DNA of 64,000 bases from Francisella halioticida (GTDB lineage: Bacteria; Pseudomonadota; Gammaproteobacteria; Francisellales; Francisellaceae). The position numbers were made by a program, and so were the translations under genes. The first letter of the stretch is position 1, and each line of letters opens with the position of its first letter. Below, in pieces: positions 30,484 through 39,695 of the stretch. Below the pieces are notes generated by a model that saw nothing but the letters and a program-made list of their open reading frames with translations, made no database searches and was not told where the DNA came from. The stretch lies in contig NZ_CP022132.1 in the NCBI RefSeq assembly GCF_002211785.1, positions 930,001 to 994,000 of the forward strand. The letters are read 5' to 3'.

Positions 30484-31500
30484 ATGAAAACAGATGATTT
30501 TGATTATAAATTATTAGAAGAATTGATTGCTAGTTATCCTCTAGAAAATAGAGATGCTAGTAAATTGTTAAAGTTAAATAAGCAAACAGGCCAAATAGCA
30601 GATCATAAATTTACTGATTTTCTTGATTTCATTACATCAAAAGATTTACTTATTTTTAACAATAGTAGAGTGATGTTAGCTCGTTTGTATGGGAAGAAAG
30701 CTACAGGTGCAAAATTAGAATATTTGATAGAGAAGATAAAATCTCCTAAAGTTTTTGAAACTCATATAAAAGCAAATCGCTCACCGGCTATTGGTAGTGA
30801 AATATATGTACAAGATACTTTAGCAAAAGTACTAGAAAAAGATGGTGGAATGTATCTGCTTGAGTTAGTAGGTAATAAAGATATTTATAGGCTAATGAAT
30901 GAGTTTGGACATATCCCATTGCCTCCATATATGAAACGTGAAGATGAAGAGTTTGATGCTGAGAGATATCAGACTGTCTATGCTAAAGATCTTGGCTCTG
31001 TTGCCGCCCCAACTGCAGGTTTGCATTTCTCAGAAGAGTTGATGCAACAAATAAAAGATAAAGGTGTTGATATAGCTTATGTTACTCTACATGTAGGTTC
31101 TGGAACTTTTAAGCCTGTTCAAGTTGATGATGTTAATAATCATAAAATGCATTCAGAAGTTATATCCGTGCCAGAAGATGTTTGTGAGAAAGTTCGCCAA
31201 ACAAAAGTAAATGGTGGTAGAGTGATAGCTATAGGCACAACTTCTGTACGCTCGCTTGAGACGGCTGGGCAAAATGGGAAAATTAAGTCTTATCAAGGGG
31301 AGACGGATATTTTTCTATATCCGGGTAAAAAGTTTAATATAGTGGATGCTATGGTTACAAACTTTCATTTACCAAAATCAACCTTGATTATGTTAGTCAG
31401 TGCATTTGCAGATAAACAAAAAATTATGAAAGCATATGAGCATGCGATAATTAAAAAATATAGGTTTTTTAGTTATGGTGATGCAATGTTTATTTATTAA
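30484..31500 (+). CDS. queA: S-adenosylmethionine:tRNA ribosyltransferase-isomerase QueA
   Basis: Adds the cyclopentene-precursor moiety from SAM to 7-aminomethyl-7-deazaguanine in tRNA, the penultimate step of queuosine synthesis. The 338-residue protein shows the family blocks: FDYKLLEELIASYPLENRDASKLL, GHIPLPPYMKREDE, RYQTVYAKDLGSVAAPTAGLHFSEEL, THLHVGSGTF-like TLHVGSGTFKPV and YEHAIIKKYRFFSYGDAM. IS-A copy 3 ends 42 bp upstream of the ATG, so transcription must start within that gap or in the IS. The ribosome site is weak. The HAD gene follows 9 bp after the stop. Confidence 0.97.
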   Translation: MKTDDFDYKLLEELIASYPLENRDASKLLKLNKQTGQIADHKFTDFLDFITSKDLLIFNNSRVMLARLYGKKATGAKLEYLIEKIKSPKVFETHIKANRSPAIGSEIYVQDTLAKVLEKDGGMYLLELVGNKDIYRLMNEFGHIPLPPYMKREDEEFDAERYQTVYAKDLGSVAAPTAGLHFSEELMQQIKDKGVDIAYVTLHVGSGTFKPVQVDDVNNHKMHSEVISVPEDVCEKVRQTKVNGGRVIAIGTTSVRSLETAGQNGKIKSYQGETDIFLYPGKKFNIVDAMVTNFHLPKSTLIMLVSAFADKQKIMKAYEHAIIKKYRFFSYGDAMFIY

Positions 31501-31509
31501 GGAAGTATA

Positions 31510-32298
31510 ATGAAAAAAAAAGCGTTCTTTTTTGATATTGATGGAACTTTAGTGCATGAGAAAAAAGGTAAACTTTTTGTTTCTGATAAAAATATTCAAG
31601 CTATAAAAGCTTTAAGGGAGAAAGGTTATAAAACATTTATAGCTACTGGACGTACTCAGGGGTTTATTCCTGAAGCGGTGTTGGATTTACCTATGGATGG
31701 TTTTATTACAGCAAATGGCTCTGTTGTAAGCATAGCTAATAAACTAGTTTATGAGAAACTTTTTCCTCAGAGTGCTATAGATAGTGTTTTAAAGTTTTGT
31801 GAGAAACATAATCATGATTGGCTCTTTGAAGGTGAATTTGCTTATGTAAATAATTTAGAGTCAGAAGACCTTAGTTATTTCTATAATAATGTAATTGTCA
31901 ACAAAGATAAGATTGTTTTAACCCATAATTTATATAATGTAACAATTTATAATGCTTTAGTTTTAGGAAAAAATGTTGATACTGTTGCATTACAGCATAC
32001 TTTAGGGGATAATTATGTCATAGCTCCACATAATGAAAATGGTTATGTTGATTGTTATTTAGCTGGGCACACAAAAGCTGATGGTATAAATAAAATTATT
32101 GAAAACCTTAGTTTAGATGAGTATGAGACGTACGCATTTGGTGATGGTAATAATGATTTAGAAATGTTTGATAAGGTTGATGTGGCAGTAGCTATGGAAA
32201 ATGCTTCTGATAGGTTAAAAGAGAAAGCTAATTTAATAACTAAGGCGAATTACCATGATGGGGTTTTCTATGGTTTAACTAAATTAAGGTTGATTTAA
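31510..32298 (+). CDS. Cof-type HAD-superfamily phosphatase
   Basis: 262 residues with HAD motif I FFDIDGTLVHE (residues ~7-17), motif II ATGRT, a conserved Lys in AGHTKADGINKI and motif IV FGDGNNDLEMFD near residue 214. The insertion between motifs II and III is a type IIB cap, as in Cof/YbjI proteins. These dephosphorylate small sugar phosphates, flavin or nucleotide phosphates; the substrate here is unknown. GGAAG 4 bases before the ATG is its ribosome site. It probably shares a transcript with queA and the next gene. Confidence 0.9.
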   Translation: MKKKAFFFDIDGTLVHEKKGKLFVSDKNIQAIKALREKGYKTFIATGRTQGFIPEAVLDLPMDGFITANGSVVSIANKLVYEKLFPQSAIDSVLKFCEKHNHDWLFEGEFAYVNNLESEDLSYFYNNVIVNKDKIVLTHNLYNVTIYNALVLGKNVDTVALQHTLGDNYVIAPHNENGYVDCYLAGHTKADGINKIIENLSLDEYETYAFGDGNNDLEMFDKVDVAVAMENASDRLKEKANLITKANYHDGVFYGLTKLRLI

Positions 32299-32303
32299 GT
32301 ATA

Positions 32304-33122
32304 ATGATTTCTGTTATTTTTTGTTTTGTTATTGTAGGTGTTTTGGCAGGTATTTTATCAGTATTATTTGGTTTTGGTGGGGGTATTATATTAGTCCCAG
32401 CTGTTGCAATGTATATTTCTGTTTACGAACCAATATTTACATCTAACTCTATGCATATTGCTGTTGCAACTTCTTTATTCGTCATGCTATTTACTTCATT
32501 AAAAACAACATATGTCCATCATAAAGCAAATAATATAATTTGGAATGTTGCTCTAAAATTAAAGTTAGGACTAATCATAGGAACTATTTTAGGTGCTGCT
32601 ATTGCTAGTTATCTTTCTAGTGTTTTATTAAAGATTTTATTTATTATATTTTTGATATATTCAATTATTAAATTGATATTAAAAATGTTAAGTAACCTAA
32701 AATCTAAAGTTAGTGAAAGCAATCGTAGTGAAAATAAGCCATCATCTAAACTATTGTATATTTATGGTTTGATAACAGGTTTTGTTTCGGTTGTATTAGG
32801 TATTGGAGGAGGCATAATTATTGTCCCTTTCTTGAGAGAGCGTAACTATAAACTTACATCAGCAGCAGCAATTTCGTCGGTTTTAATACCTTTTTTAGCA
32901 CTTTTTGGAGCAATTTCATATATTATAGTTGGTTATGGTGATTCAAATTTACCTAGTTATTGTTTAGGTTATATTTATTTACCTGTAGCTATTAGTAATC
33001 TAATTGGTTCTTTTATAGGTGTATCAATTGGTGTCAAACTATCACGTATAGTTTCTAATAAAATACAGGATTGGGTTTATCTAATAGTTATTGTTGTAAT
33101 TTTAATACTTATGATTCTTTAG
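32304..33122 (+). CDS. TSUP (TauE/SafE) family membrane exporter
   Basis: 272 residues with about eight hydrophobic segments in two repeats. Each repeat begins with the family glycine pattern: SVLFGFGGGIILVPAV near residue 20 and SVVLGIGGGIIIVPFL near residue 167. Family members move sulfite, sulfoacetate or related anions. It starts 5 bp after the Cof gene and overlaps the convergent yhhQ by 14 bp. Confidence 0.88.
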   Translation: MISVIFCFVIVGVLAGILSVLFGFGGGIILVPAVAMYISVYEPIFTSNSMHIAVATSLFVMLFTSLKTTYVHHKANNIIWNVALKLKLGLIIGTILGAAIASYLSSVLLKILFIIFLIYSIIKLILKMLSNLKSKVSESNRSENKPSSKLLYIYGLITGFVSVVLGIGGGIIIVPFLRERNYKLTSAAAISSVLIPFLALFGAISYIIVGYGDSNLPSYCLGYIYLPVAISNLIGSFIGVSIGVKLSRIVSNKIQDWVYLIVIVVILILMIL

Positions 33123-33822
33123 GTTTTGTAAAAGCTAAAATATAAAATAAAGGAGCATTTATAAGAGCTATTATGTATTTTATAATTAATGTTGAAATAA
33201 TTATTTCGAAAGCATTTTTTATAGGTAAAATTCCAGCCAAGGCAAATCCATATGTTATAAGAGTTGTATCAAGTATTTGAGAGATTAAGGTTGAACCTGT
33301 GTTGCGAAGCCATAACCACTTTATATCTGAACTATAGCTCTTTATTTTTGAATAAATAAGTACATCAAAAAGTTGGGATATTAAGTAAACACAATTGCTA
33401 ATTATTACAGCCTTTAATGCACCACCATTAATTGAGAAAAATAAATTAAAGGCTTGATTTGTTTCTTTGTAAAAAGAGTCGTTAATAGCATTAAATAGGG
33501 TTGCTATAAACATTAAAAGTACAAATGATAAACCAAAAAATATTGATTTGAGTACTGCTTTTCTAGCTTCTTGCTTACCATATTTTTCATTAAGTAAGTC
33601 ATTAGCAGTGAAAATACCACCAAACATTACATTGCCTAGGGTTGCAATTATATGAAATCCAGCGATATCATACCCAATGCCTTTATTAACCTGTATATTT
33701 GCTGCTATAACGCTGATAACAATAAATATATACAGTCCTTTTTTGCCAAAGAGTTTATAAGATAGAAATAATATAAAGAAATCTATAAATGTAAATAAGA
33801 TTAAAATATCAAAATTGCCCAT
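33109..33822 (-). CDS. yhhQ: Queuosine-precursor transporter YhhQ (VUT family)
   Basis: A 237-residue inner-membrane protein with about six segments. The family signature GNVMFGGIFTANDLLNEKYGKQEARKAV is at residues ~67-94, and ISQILDTTLITYGFALAG appears later. YhhQ imports queuosine precursors such as preQ0 or preQ1. A preQ1-I riboswitch sits immediately upstream and includes the AAGG ribosome site, which ties the gene to queuosine supply. It is four genes from queA on the opposite strand. Confidence 0.93.
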   Translation of the reverse strand: MGNFDILILFTFIDFFILFLSYKLFGKKGLYIFIVISVIAANIQVNKGIGYDIAGFHIIATLGNVMFGGIFTANDLLNEKYGKQEARKAVLKSIFFGLSFVLLMFIATLFNAINDSFYKETNQAFNLFFSINGGALKAVIISNCVYLISQLFDVLIYSKIKSYSSDIKWLWLRNTGSTLISQILDTTLITYGFALAGILPIKNAFEIIISTLIIKYIIALINAPLFYILAFTKPKES

Positions 33823-33831
33823 TTGTTTTTA

Positions 33832-33869
33832 CCTTTAGTTTTGTTTACCCTGGATAGTTACGAACAGGG
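33832..33869 (-). promoter_or_regulatory. preQ1-I riboswitch upstream of yhhQ
   Basis: On the minus strand a five-pair stem CCCUG/CAGGG (plus positions 33865-33869 and 33848-33852) closes a 12-nt loop, UUCGUAACUAUC, ending in an unpaired C at the ligand-recognition position. It is followed by the A-rich tail UAAACAAAACUAAAGG. Stem length, loop length, the unpaired C and the tail match class I preQ1 aptamers. The tail ends in AAGG, 9 bases before the yhhQ ATG. Ligand binding would sequester the ribosome site, so translational repression by preQ1 is expected. The second pseudoknot stem is weak in base pairs. Confidence 0.85.
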
Positions 33870-33937
33870 GATCTAAAATCTGCTATAATATAACAAAAGT
33901 ATTTATTAATGACAAATTTATATTTGGGGGTGACAGC

Positions 33938-34321
33938 ATGCGCTTTGCTCATGTAATGTTAAGAGTTAAGGATTTAGATAAATCTGTAGATTTTTATACG
34001 AATATACTAGGTATGAATGTACAAAAGAAAATGGATAATTCTGAGTATAAATATACTCTAGTGTTTCTAGGCTATGGTGATATTACTAGTGATACAGTTT
34101 TAGAGCTAACATATAACTGGGGTGATCATAAATATGATCAAGGTAATGCTTTTGGACATTTATGTATGCAAGTAGAAGATGTCTGTAAAGCTTGTGATGC
34201 TGTTAAAGCGAAAGGAGGTATTGTGACTCGTGAAGCTGGTCCTTTAAAAGGAGGAACTCAGATTATAGCCTTTATAAAGGATCCGGATGGTTATCAAATA
34301 GAACTTATTGAAAAAGCTTAA
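33938..34321 (+). CDS. gloA: Lactoylglutathione lyase (glyoxalase I)
   Basis: Converts the hemithioacetal of methylglyoxal and glutathione to S-lactoylglutathione. The 127-residue protein has the metal ligands of the short bacterial type: His in RFAHVMLRV, Glu in VLELTYNWG, His in NAFGHLCMQV and Glu in YQIELIEKA. A strong GGGGGTGA ribosome site precedes the ATG. Its TAA overlaps the next ATG by one base (TAATG), so the two are probably translated together. Confidence 0.96.
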   Translation: MRFAHVMLRVKDLDKSVDFYTNILGMNVQKKMDNSEYKYTLVFLGYGDITSDTVLELTYNWGDHKYDQGNAFGHLCMQVEDVCKACDAVKAKGGIVTREAGPLKGGTQIIAFIKDPDGYQIELIEKA

Positions 34322-34887
34322 TGAATAATACCGTGAATGTAAAAGATATATTAAATATTATTATAATTAGAGGTTATTATAGTAAAGGTGACTCTGTTGT
34401 ACATGTCGATGTTAATGGTATAAAAGTTAAGGTGACTACTGTAGCTTTAGGACGTCCAGTCTTTGTCAAAAGAAAGCTAAAGCGAATTATAAATAAGTAT
34501 AAAATAAGTTGTAAGAACTATGACTTGGTTTATGCGATCTCTATGTCTGCAGGAATATCATCATTGATAGATGAAGAGTTGTATGAAAAGTTACATTTAA
34601 TTACGCCATTTTTTATTCATCATAAAACAATGCGTGTGCTCAGAAAAGCTAGACTTAAAAAGATGCTTGGAGCATATTTTCTATTACTTATGAATGGTAA
34701 TCTAGGTAAATTCAATGAAAATATTAGAGTTACTCTTACAGAAAACGATACTATTGTTGATAATAAGTTTTTTGAGAGTACTTGGGGTAAAGTGAACCTA
34801 ATTAAGAATCTGGATCATACCTTAAATGATGAAGTAATTGAAGAGATTATTAAAAAAGATATTCAGCTAATCTCAAAAAACAATTAG
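34321..34887 (+). CDS. Hypothetical protein coupled to gloA
   Basis: 188 residues, basic and without signal peptide or membrane segments. I do not recognise it. The N-terminal part is strand-rich (DILNIIIIRGYYSKGDSVVHVDVNG). A lysine/arginine-rich middle follows (FVKRKLKRIINKYKIS, then MRVLRKARLKKMLGAYF), and the C-terminal part is acidic. Its start codon overlaps the gloA stop, so it should be made from the same message. The sequence does not indicate a role in aldehyde detoxification beyond that linkage. It ends about 100 bp before IS-A copy 4. Confidence 0.7.
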   Translation: MNNTVNVKDILNIIIIRGYYSKGDSVVHVDVNGIKVKVTTVALGRPVFVKRKLKRIINKYKISCKNYDLVYAISMSAGISSLIDEELYEKLHLITPFFIHHKTMRVLRKARLKKMLGAYFLLLMNGNLGKFNENIRVTLTENDTIVDNKFFESTWGKVNLIKNLDHTLNDEVIEEIIKKDIQLISKNN

Positions 34888-34987
34888 CAATTCTAATAAT
34901 TTATAACTATATAAAATTCTAAGAAGATATAGAATGTTTATTATTTTTTTATAAATTATGGCAAGAAAAATAAAAGCCTATCTCATA

Positions 34988-36299
34988 TATAATGTCCCCA
35001 GAAAAAGCTACTGATTTTAGAAAGATTTTTATTCCTAGATGTTAAACTTAACTAGATAAATTAGGAAATAGATAAATGAGTAAAAAAAGAGTAACGTATA
35101 CAGCTGATTTTAAAGCTAAAGTAATTATAGAATTGCTAGAAGGCGATATGACAGTTAATGAGATAGCAAGTAAGTATGATTTACTTCCTAAAAACGTGCA
35201 TAATTGGAAGCAGCAATTTTTATCTAATGCTTGCTTAGCATTTGATAAAAGCTCTGTTGTTAAGGAGTATAAGCAGGAAATAGATGAGCTTAGAAAAGAT
35301 AAAGATGCAACAAGTAAAGAACTAATCGAGGTAATAGTAGAGAGGGATTTTTTAATGGGAAAGCTAAAAAGCTTGGTATCATCAAATGATAGAGTAAACT
35401 CTGTAGATACTAAGCTAGAATTATCTTTAAATAATCAGCTTAAACTATTATCTGTATCTAAGAGTGTGTACTATTATACACCAATATCAAAATTTAGTAG
35501 TAATGATGATATTAAACTATTAAATGCAATAGATTTGATACATACTAAACATCCATATTATGGTACGAGAAGGCTAGTAAAGTTGCTAAATAGATTAGGA
35601 TTTCTAGTTGGAAGAAAGCTAATCAAAAGTGCTATGGAATTCATGGGTATTAAGGCATTGTATCCTAAAAAAAAGACAACTGTCATTAATAAGCAACACA
35701 AGAAATATCCATACTTACTTAATGTATTTAAAAATGAGACGAATCAGGTTGTTATAGATAAAGCTAATAAGGTATGGAGTGCTGATATCACGTATATTAG
35801 ACTAGAATGTGGGTATGCATATTTAGCAGCCATAATAGATTGGCATAGCAAGAAAATACTAGCTTGGAAGATTTCTAATACTATGGATACACATCTAACA
35901 ACTAGTGTGTTAAAAGAAGCGTTATTTAAATATGGTAAACCTGATATCTTTAACTCTGATCAAGGAACTCAATATACAGCAAAAGAGCATATTAAAATAA
36001 TATCTGATAATAAAATAAATATATCTATGGATGCTAAAGGAAGATCTATAGATAATATTGCAATTGAGAGATTTTGGAGAACACTGAAATATGAAAATGT
36101 TTATCCGGCATCATATATAACTATGAAAGAGGCTAAAGTAGGTATCAAAGAATATATTGATATTTACAACAATGAAAGACTACATTCTAGTATTGGATAT
36201 ATGACTCATGATGAAGTATATTCTGGTATTTTAGATGCTGCATAAAAGCAAGGAATAAAAATATTTTATAAAGTGGTATTGAATAACAGGGACAGTTTA
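34988..36299 (+). mobile_element. IS-A copy 4 (1312 bp), intact, inserted at the 3' end of the remaining cls sequence
   Basis: It has the standard termini. Its flanks are ATA on the left and TAA on the right, so there is no target duplication. The right flank TAA instead matches the flank of copy 3 on the far side of the intervening segment (read in inverse orientation). This fits recombination between the two inverted copies. Confidence 0.95.
35076..36245 (+). CDS. IS3-family transposase, single-frame OrfAB (IS-A copy 4)
   Basis: 389 residues, uninterrupted, with intact DDE residues. It differs from copy 1 at a few positions, for example KELIEV for KKLVEV, IISDNK for ILSDNK and MTHDEV for MTPDEV. 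None touches a catalytic residue. Confidence 0.95.
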   Translation: MSKKRVTYTADFKAKVIIELLEGDMTVNEIASKYDLLPKNVHNWKQQFLSNACLAFDKSSVVKEYKQEIDELRKDKDATSKELIEVIVERDFLMGKLKSLVSSNDRVNSVDTKLELSLNNQLKLLSVSKSVYYYTPISKFSSNDDIKLLNAIDLIHTKHPYYGTRRLVKLLNRLGFLVGRKLIKSAMEFMGIKALYPKKKTTVINKQHKKYPYLLNVFKNETNQVVIDKANKVWSADITYIRLECGYAYLAAIIDWHSKKILAWKISNTMDTHLTTSVLKEALFKYGKPDIFNSDQGTQYTAKEHIKIISDNKINISMDAKGRSIDNIAIERFWRTLKYENVYPASYITMKEAKVGIKEYIDIYNNERLHSSIGYMTHDEVYSGILDAA

Positions 36300-37050
36300 T
36301 AACATTTCATCGAAGTTGAATAAATACACACTTATTCCAGAAACTATAACTAAACTGTTATCAAAGATAAAAATTTTACGATGATTTCTATAATTAATAT
36401 AATTACGTAAAGGGTTCGTAAGTATTGGCATAAAAAATACTATCTCTGCACCTAAAATACGTAAATCTCGAAATATTTTTTTATTGTGTAAATAAACGTG
36501 GAATGAGCCAAGAGAATTAATCATCATTTTTACTTCTATGCCTTCTGCAGCTTTTTTTTCTAGTGCATTTATAACTAATCTGGAAGTAGTATCATTTTTA
36601 AGTATATAAGTTTGAATATATATACTTTTTGTTGCAGAATTGATTGCTTTCATGAATGCTTCAAAAGATTTAACACCATCAGTATATATTTCAAAATGGT
36701 TGTACATACTAAGTGTTGGCAAGTCAAGGTTCAAAAAAGTGTTAATAACATTTTTAGGCAACTCTTGACAATAATTATTAGTTAACAATTTTTTTCAAAA
36801 GCGGATGAGCTATTTATATTTATAGTTTTTTTCTGCCAAAACCTACGTCTATCTTTACGTTGAAATATAAAGAAAAAAGGTATTGCAATATAAGGAATAA
36901 ATAGTATTGCTAAAAGCCAAGCTATAATATTAGAAGCTCATTTTTATCTACGATAAGTTTTAAAACTACAAATATAGTAAAAATTTGGCAAATAAATAGA
37001 ATAAAGTTTGCTTCTAGTACGTATATTAATCCAGATAGAAAATTATCCAT
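36297..37050 (-). pseudogene. cls: Cardiolipin synthase-like gene, 5' half only, frameshifted and cut by IS-A copy 4
   Basis: The start at 37050 gives MDNFLSGLIYVLEANF with two N-terminal membrane segments. A shift near 36942 leads to the frame AWLLAILFIPYIAIPFF and QRKDRRRFWQKK. A second shift near 36795 leads to the long frame with NHFEIYTDGVKSFEAFMKAI and the first PLD motif HRKIFIFD. The reading ends in the IS terminus (TAA at 36297-36299), and the second HKD motif is absent. Phosphatidyl transfer needs both motifs, so the product is inactive. Other cardiolipin synthases may exist elsewhere. Confidence 0.85.
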
Positions 37051-37103
37051 ATTTTTATAATATTTGAAGCTAGTAACTAAATTTTAACATATTGCTAGTA
37101 GAT

Positions 37104-38198
37104 CTATATAGAAATGTTCTTGCATGATTTATTAGTAAGGATTAAAACAAGCAAAGAAATAATTATCACCACTAAGATTAAATACAATGGTGTAAGCATA
37201 ATCCCTTTAGCAATGCCAAAGCTAGCTATAGCAAGAAAAGCACCATTAAAAATAATTATAGCTAAACCCTAAGCCACTAGCTCGAACACCAGAACTAAAT
37301 AGCATACTTGCATAATTTGTTGCTACACCAACTATTAATCCCATAAAAATACTATTAATTAGTATAGCTACCATTAAATAACTAGAGTGATTCACTATAG
37401 CATAATAAAAGACACTACCAGATACTAATAGGCCTATAGCACCTATTATAAGTATTATATAAGCACCAAATTTATCTACTAAATAATCTGCTGGTATACA
37501 TATTATAGAAAATATAAATAGATTTAGTAATATTAAATTAGAACTGTTCGCTGTTTTATTAAGAGTAAAGTATGTAGTTAAGAAAAGAGAGAAAAATCCA
37601 ATTACTATAGCTAAGATTGAAATTGCTGATATAGCACGGATTACCTGTCTTTTTTCTGTCTGTAAAAGTTTTAATAGCGGTATTTTATGATATTTTTCTT
37701 GGTTTAAAAATATAGCCGTTTCATTAATTTTTTTTCTGAAGAAATAACTAACTATAGCCGCTATACCACCATGCTTTATTAATGATTCTTTAACAAAAAC
37801 TACAGCACTAGGAATCTCTCCTCCTATAGCAGCTCCTTGAATTATACGAAATATTACAAATAAAAGAGTTGTTGTTATTCCAATAGTTTTGTAAGAAGGA
37901 AGTAGTGCTATTAAAATTGAACTTGCCCCCATTAAAATATGGTTAATAAAAAAGATTTTTTTCGTCCATATCTATCACCTATATGACCAAAAAATATTCC
38001 TCCCAAAGGTCTAGCAAAATATCCTACTGCAAAAACTGTAAATGCAGATAATGCAGATAATGCTTGTGAACCTTGAGCTGTAAAAAAATGTTCTCCTAGC
38101 GTTATAGCAAAAAAGCTAAAGATAACAAAGTCATAAAACTCTAGCATTCCACCTATACTAGTAAGCAAAATGGTTTTAAAATCATCTTTTTTAAGCAT
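37104..38198 (-). pseudogene. ProP/metabolite:H+ symporter-type MFS gene, frameshifted with internal deletion
   Basis: The first piece (38198 to 37932) begins MLKKDDFKTILLTSIGGMLEFYDFVIFSF and includes FGHIGDRYGRKKS, typical of the MHS subfamily. A frameshift at about 37935 leads to GASSILIALLPSYKTIGI and GAAIGGEIPSAVVFVKE. Then about 80 expected residues are missing before FFRKKINETAIF. A last shift near 37256 leads to the C-terminal segment, which ends at 37104. At least three independent lesions are present. The ancestral substrate would be a compatible solute or dicarboxylate-like compound. Confidence 0.85.
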
Positions 38199-38265
38199 AT
38201 TTAATCAAGTATAATTAAATTCAAATCAAACATTATAATAATTAAAATTTAAAAGCTAGTTTTTT

Positions 38266-39117
38266 ATGAAAAAAGTAATTAAAAGGGTAGTCCAGAAAGG
38301 GCAAAAACTCTTACCAAATATTAAAAATATAATTTTAATAGCATCTGGTAAAGGTGGAGTAGGTAAGTCAACAGTTACAGCAAATTTAGCAGTAGGTTTC
38401 GCAAAAATGGGAGCTAAAGTAGGAATCTTGGATGCAGATATTTACGGTCCAAGTCAACCAACACTTTTAAATTTAAAAGAAAATCCTCAAACAACAGATA
38501 AGAAAAAAATTATTCCTCTTGAGCGTTATGGGGTTAAAATGATTTCTATAGGGAATCTTATAGATTCTGAGTCTGCCGTTATTTGGCGAGGACCAATAGT
38601 TTCTCGAGCATTGATGCAACTTTTAAATGATACTAACTGGGGTGAGATAGATTATTTATTTCTAGATTTACCACCAGGAACAGGTGATATCCAGCTTACA
38701 ATTTCTAAAAATATGCCTGTAACAGGAGCTGTAATTGTAACCACTCCACAAGATTTATCTTTGATAGATGCTAGACGAGCTATAGCAATGTTTGAGAAGG
38801 TTAGTATTAAGACATTAGGAGTTATAGAAAATATGAGCTATTATATTTGTCCAAAGTGCGGTAATAGTGAACATATTTTTGGTGAAGATGGCGCACACTT
38901 ACTATGTGGTAAGAACAATATTGAATTTCTTGGTAATTTACCTTTGCATAAAGATATTCGTGAAAATGCTGATCATGGTAAACCTTATGTAAGCCTAAGC
39001 AAAGATGATAATATTAATACAAGCTACATGACAGTAGCAGAAAATATGTTAAATGAAATTGAGAAGCTACCTAAAGCAAGTAGTTTGGACTCTATTGGTG
39101 TTAAATTAGAAAATTAA
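38266..39117 (+). CDS. mrp: Mrp/ApbC iron-sulfur carrier P-loop ATPase
   Basis: Carries or transfers Fe-S clusters to apoproteins. The 283-residue protein has the deviant Walker A motif [10 protein letters not shown] (residues 27-36) and the family signature [13 protein letters not shown]. The CXXC pair [16 protein letters not shown] binds the cluster at the dimer interface. The N-terminal MIP18-like domain of longer Mrp proteins is mostly absent, leaving about 20 residues before the P-loop domain. It is divergent from the broken MFS gene and followed 10 bp later by dcd. Confidence 0.95.
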   Translation: MKKVIKRVVQKGQKLLPNIKNIILIASGKGGVGKSTVTANLAVGFAKMGAKVGILDADIYGPSQPTLLNLKENPQTTDKKKIIPLERYGVKMISIGNLIDSESAVIWRGPIVSRALMQLLNDTNWGEIDYLFLDLPPGTGDIQLTISKNMPVTGAVIVTTPQDLSLIDARRAIAMFEKVSIKTLGVIENMSYYICPKCGNSEHIFGEDGAHLLCGKNNIEFLGNLPLHKDIRENADHGKPYVSLSKDDNINTSYMTVAENMLNEIEKLPKASSLDSIGVKLEN

Positions 39118-39127
39118 GAGAGAAGAA

Positions 39128-39694
39128 ATGTCTATAAAATCAGATAAATGGATAAAAAAAATGTCCCAAGGCCATGCAATGATAGAACCCTTTGAGGCTG
39201 GACAAGTTAAGCTTGCTAATAATGAGAGAATAGTTTCTTATGGTACATCAAGTTACGGTTATGATGTCCGTTGTGCAGATGAATTTAAAATTTTCACAAA
39301 TATTAACTCTTCAATAGTAGATCCTAAACATTTTGATGATAAGAACTTTGTTGATTTTAAAGGTGATGTTTGTATTATTCCCCCTAATTCATTTGCTCTT
39401 GCGCGGACTGTTGAAAAGTTTAAAATTCCTAGGGACGTTTTAGTTGTATGTTTAGGTAAGTCAACTTATGCTAGATGTGGAATTATTGTAAATGTGACAC
39501 CTCTTGAACCTGAGTGGGAAGGTTATGTAACATTAGAATTTTCAAATACGACTCCTTTACCAGCTAAAATATATGCTAATGAGGGCGTTGCTCAAATGTT
39601 ATTTTTCCAATCAGATGAACAGTGTGAGACATCATACGCTGATAAAGGCGGGAAATATCAAGGCCAAGAAGGTGTAACACTTCCTAAGTGCTAA
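39128..39694 (+). CDS. dcd: dCTP deaminase
   Basis: Deaminates dCTP to dUTP, feeding thymidylate synthesis. 188 residues, the normal size. The family blocks are [57 protein letters not shown] with the catalytic Glu, and [11 protein letters not shown] ribosome site, GAGAGAAG, lies just before the ATG. It probably shares a message with mrp and converges with the NlpC/P60 gene, leaving one base between the stops. Confidence 0.97.
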   Translation: MSIKSDKWIKKMSQGHAMIEPFEAGQVKLANNERIVSYGTSSYGYDVRCADEFKIFTNINSSIVDPKHFDDKNFVDFKGDVCIIPPNSFALARTVEKFKIPRDVLVVCLGKSTYARCGIIVNVTPLEPEWEGYVTLEFSNTTPLPAKIYANEGVAQMLFFQSDEQCETSYADKGGKYQGQEGVTLPKC

Positions 39695-39695
39695 T

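Noticed and set aside
34915-34955. Similarity of the left flank of IS-A copy 4 to the region at 29037-29070 (shared CTAAGAAGATA and T-rich tract)
   Set aside because: The shared core is about 11 bp in AT-rich DNA, too short to separate from chance.
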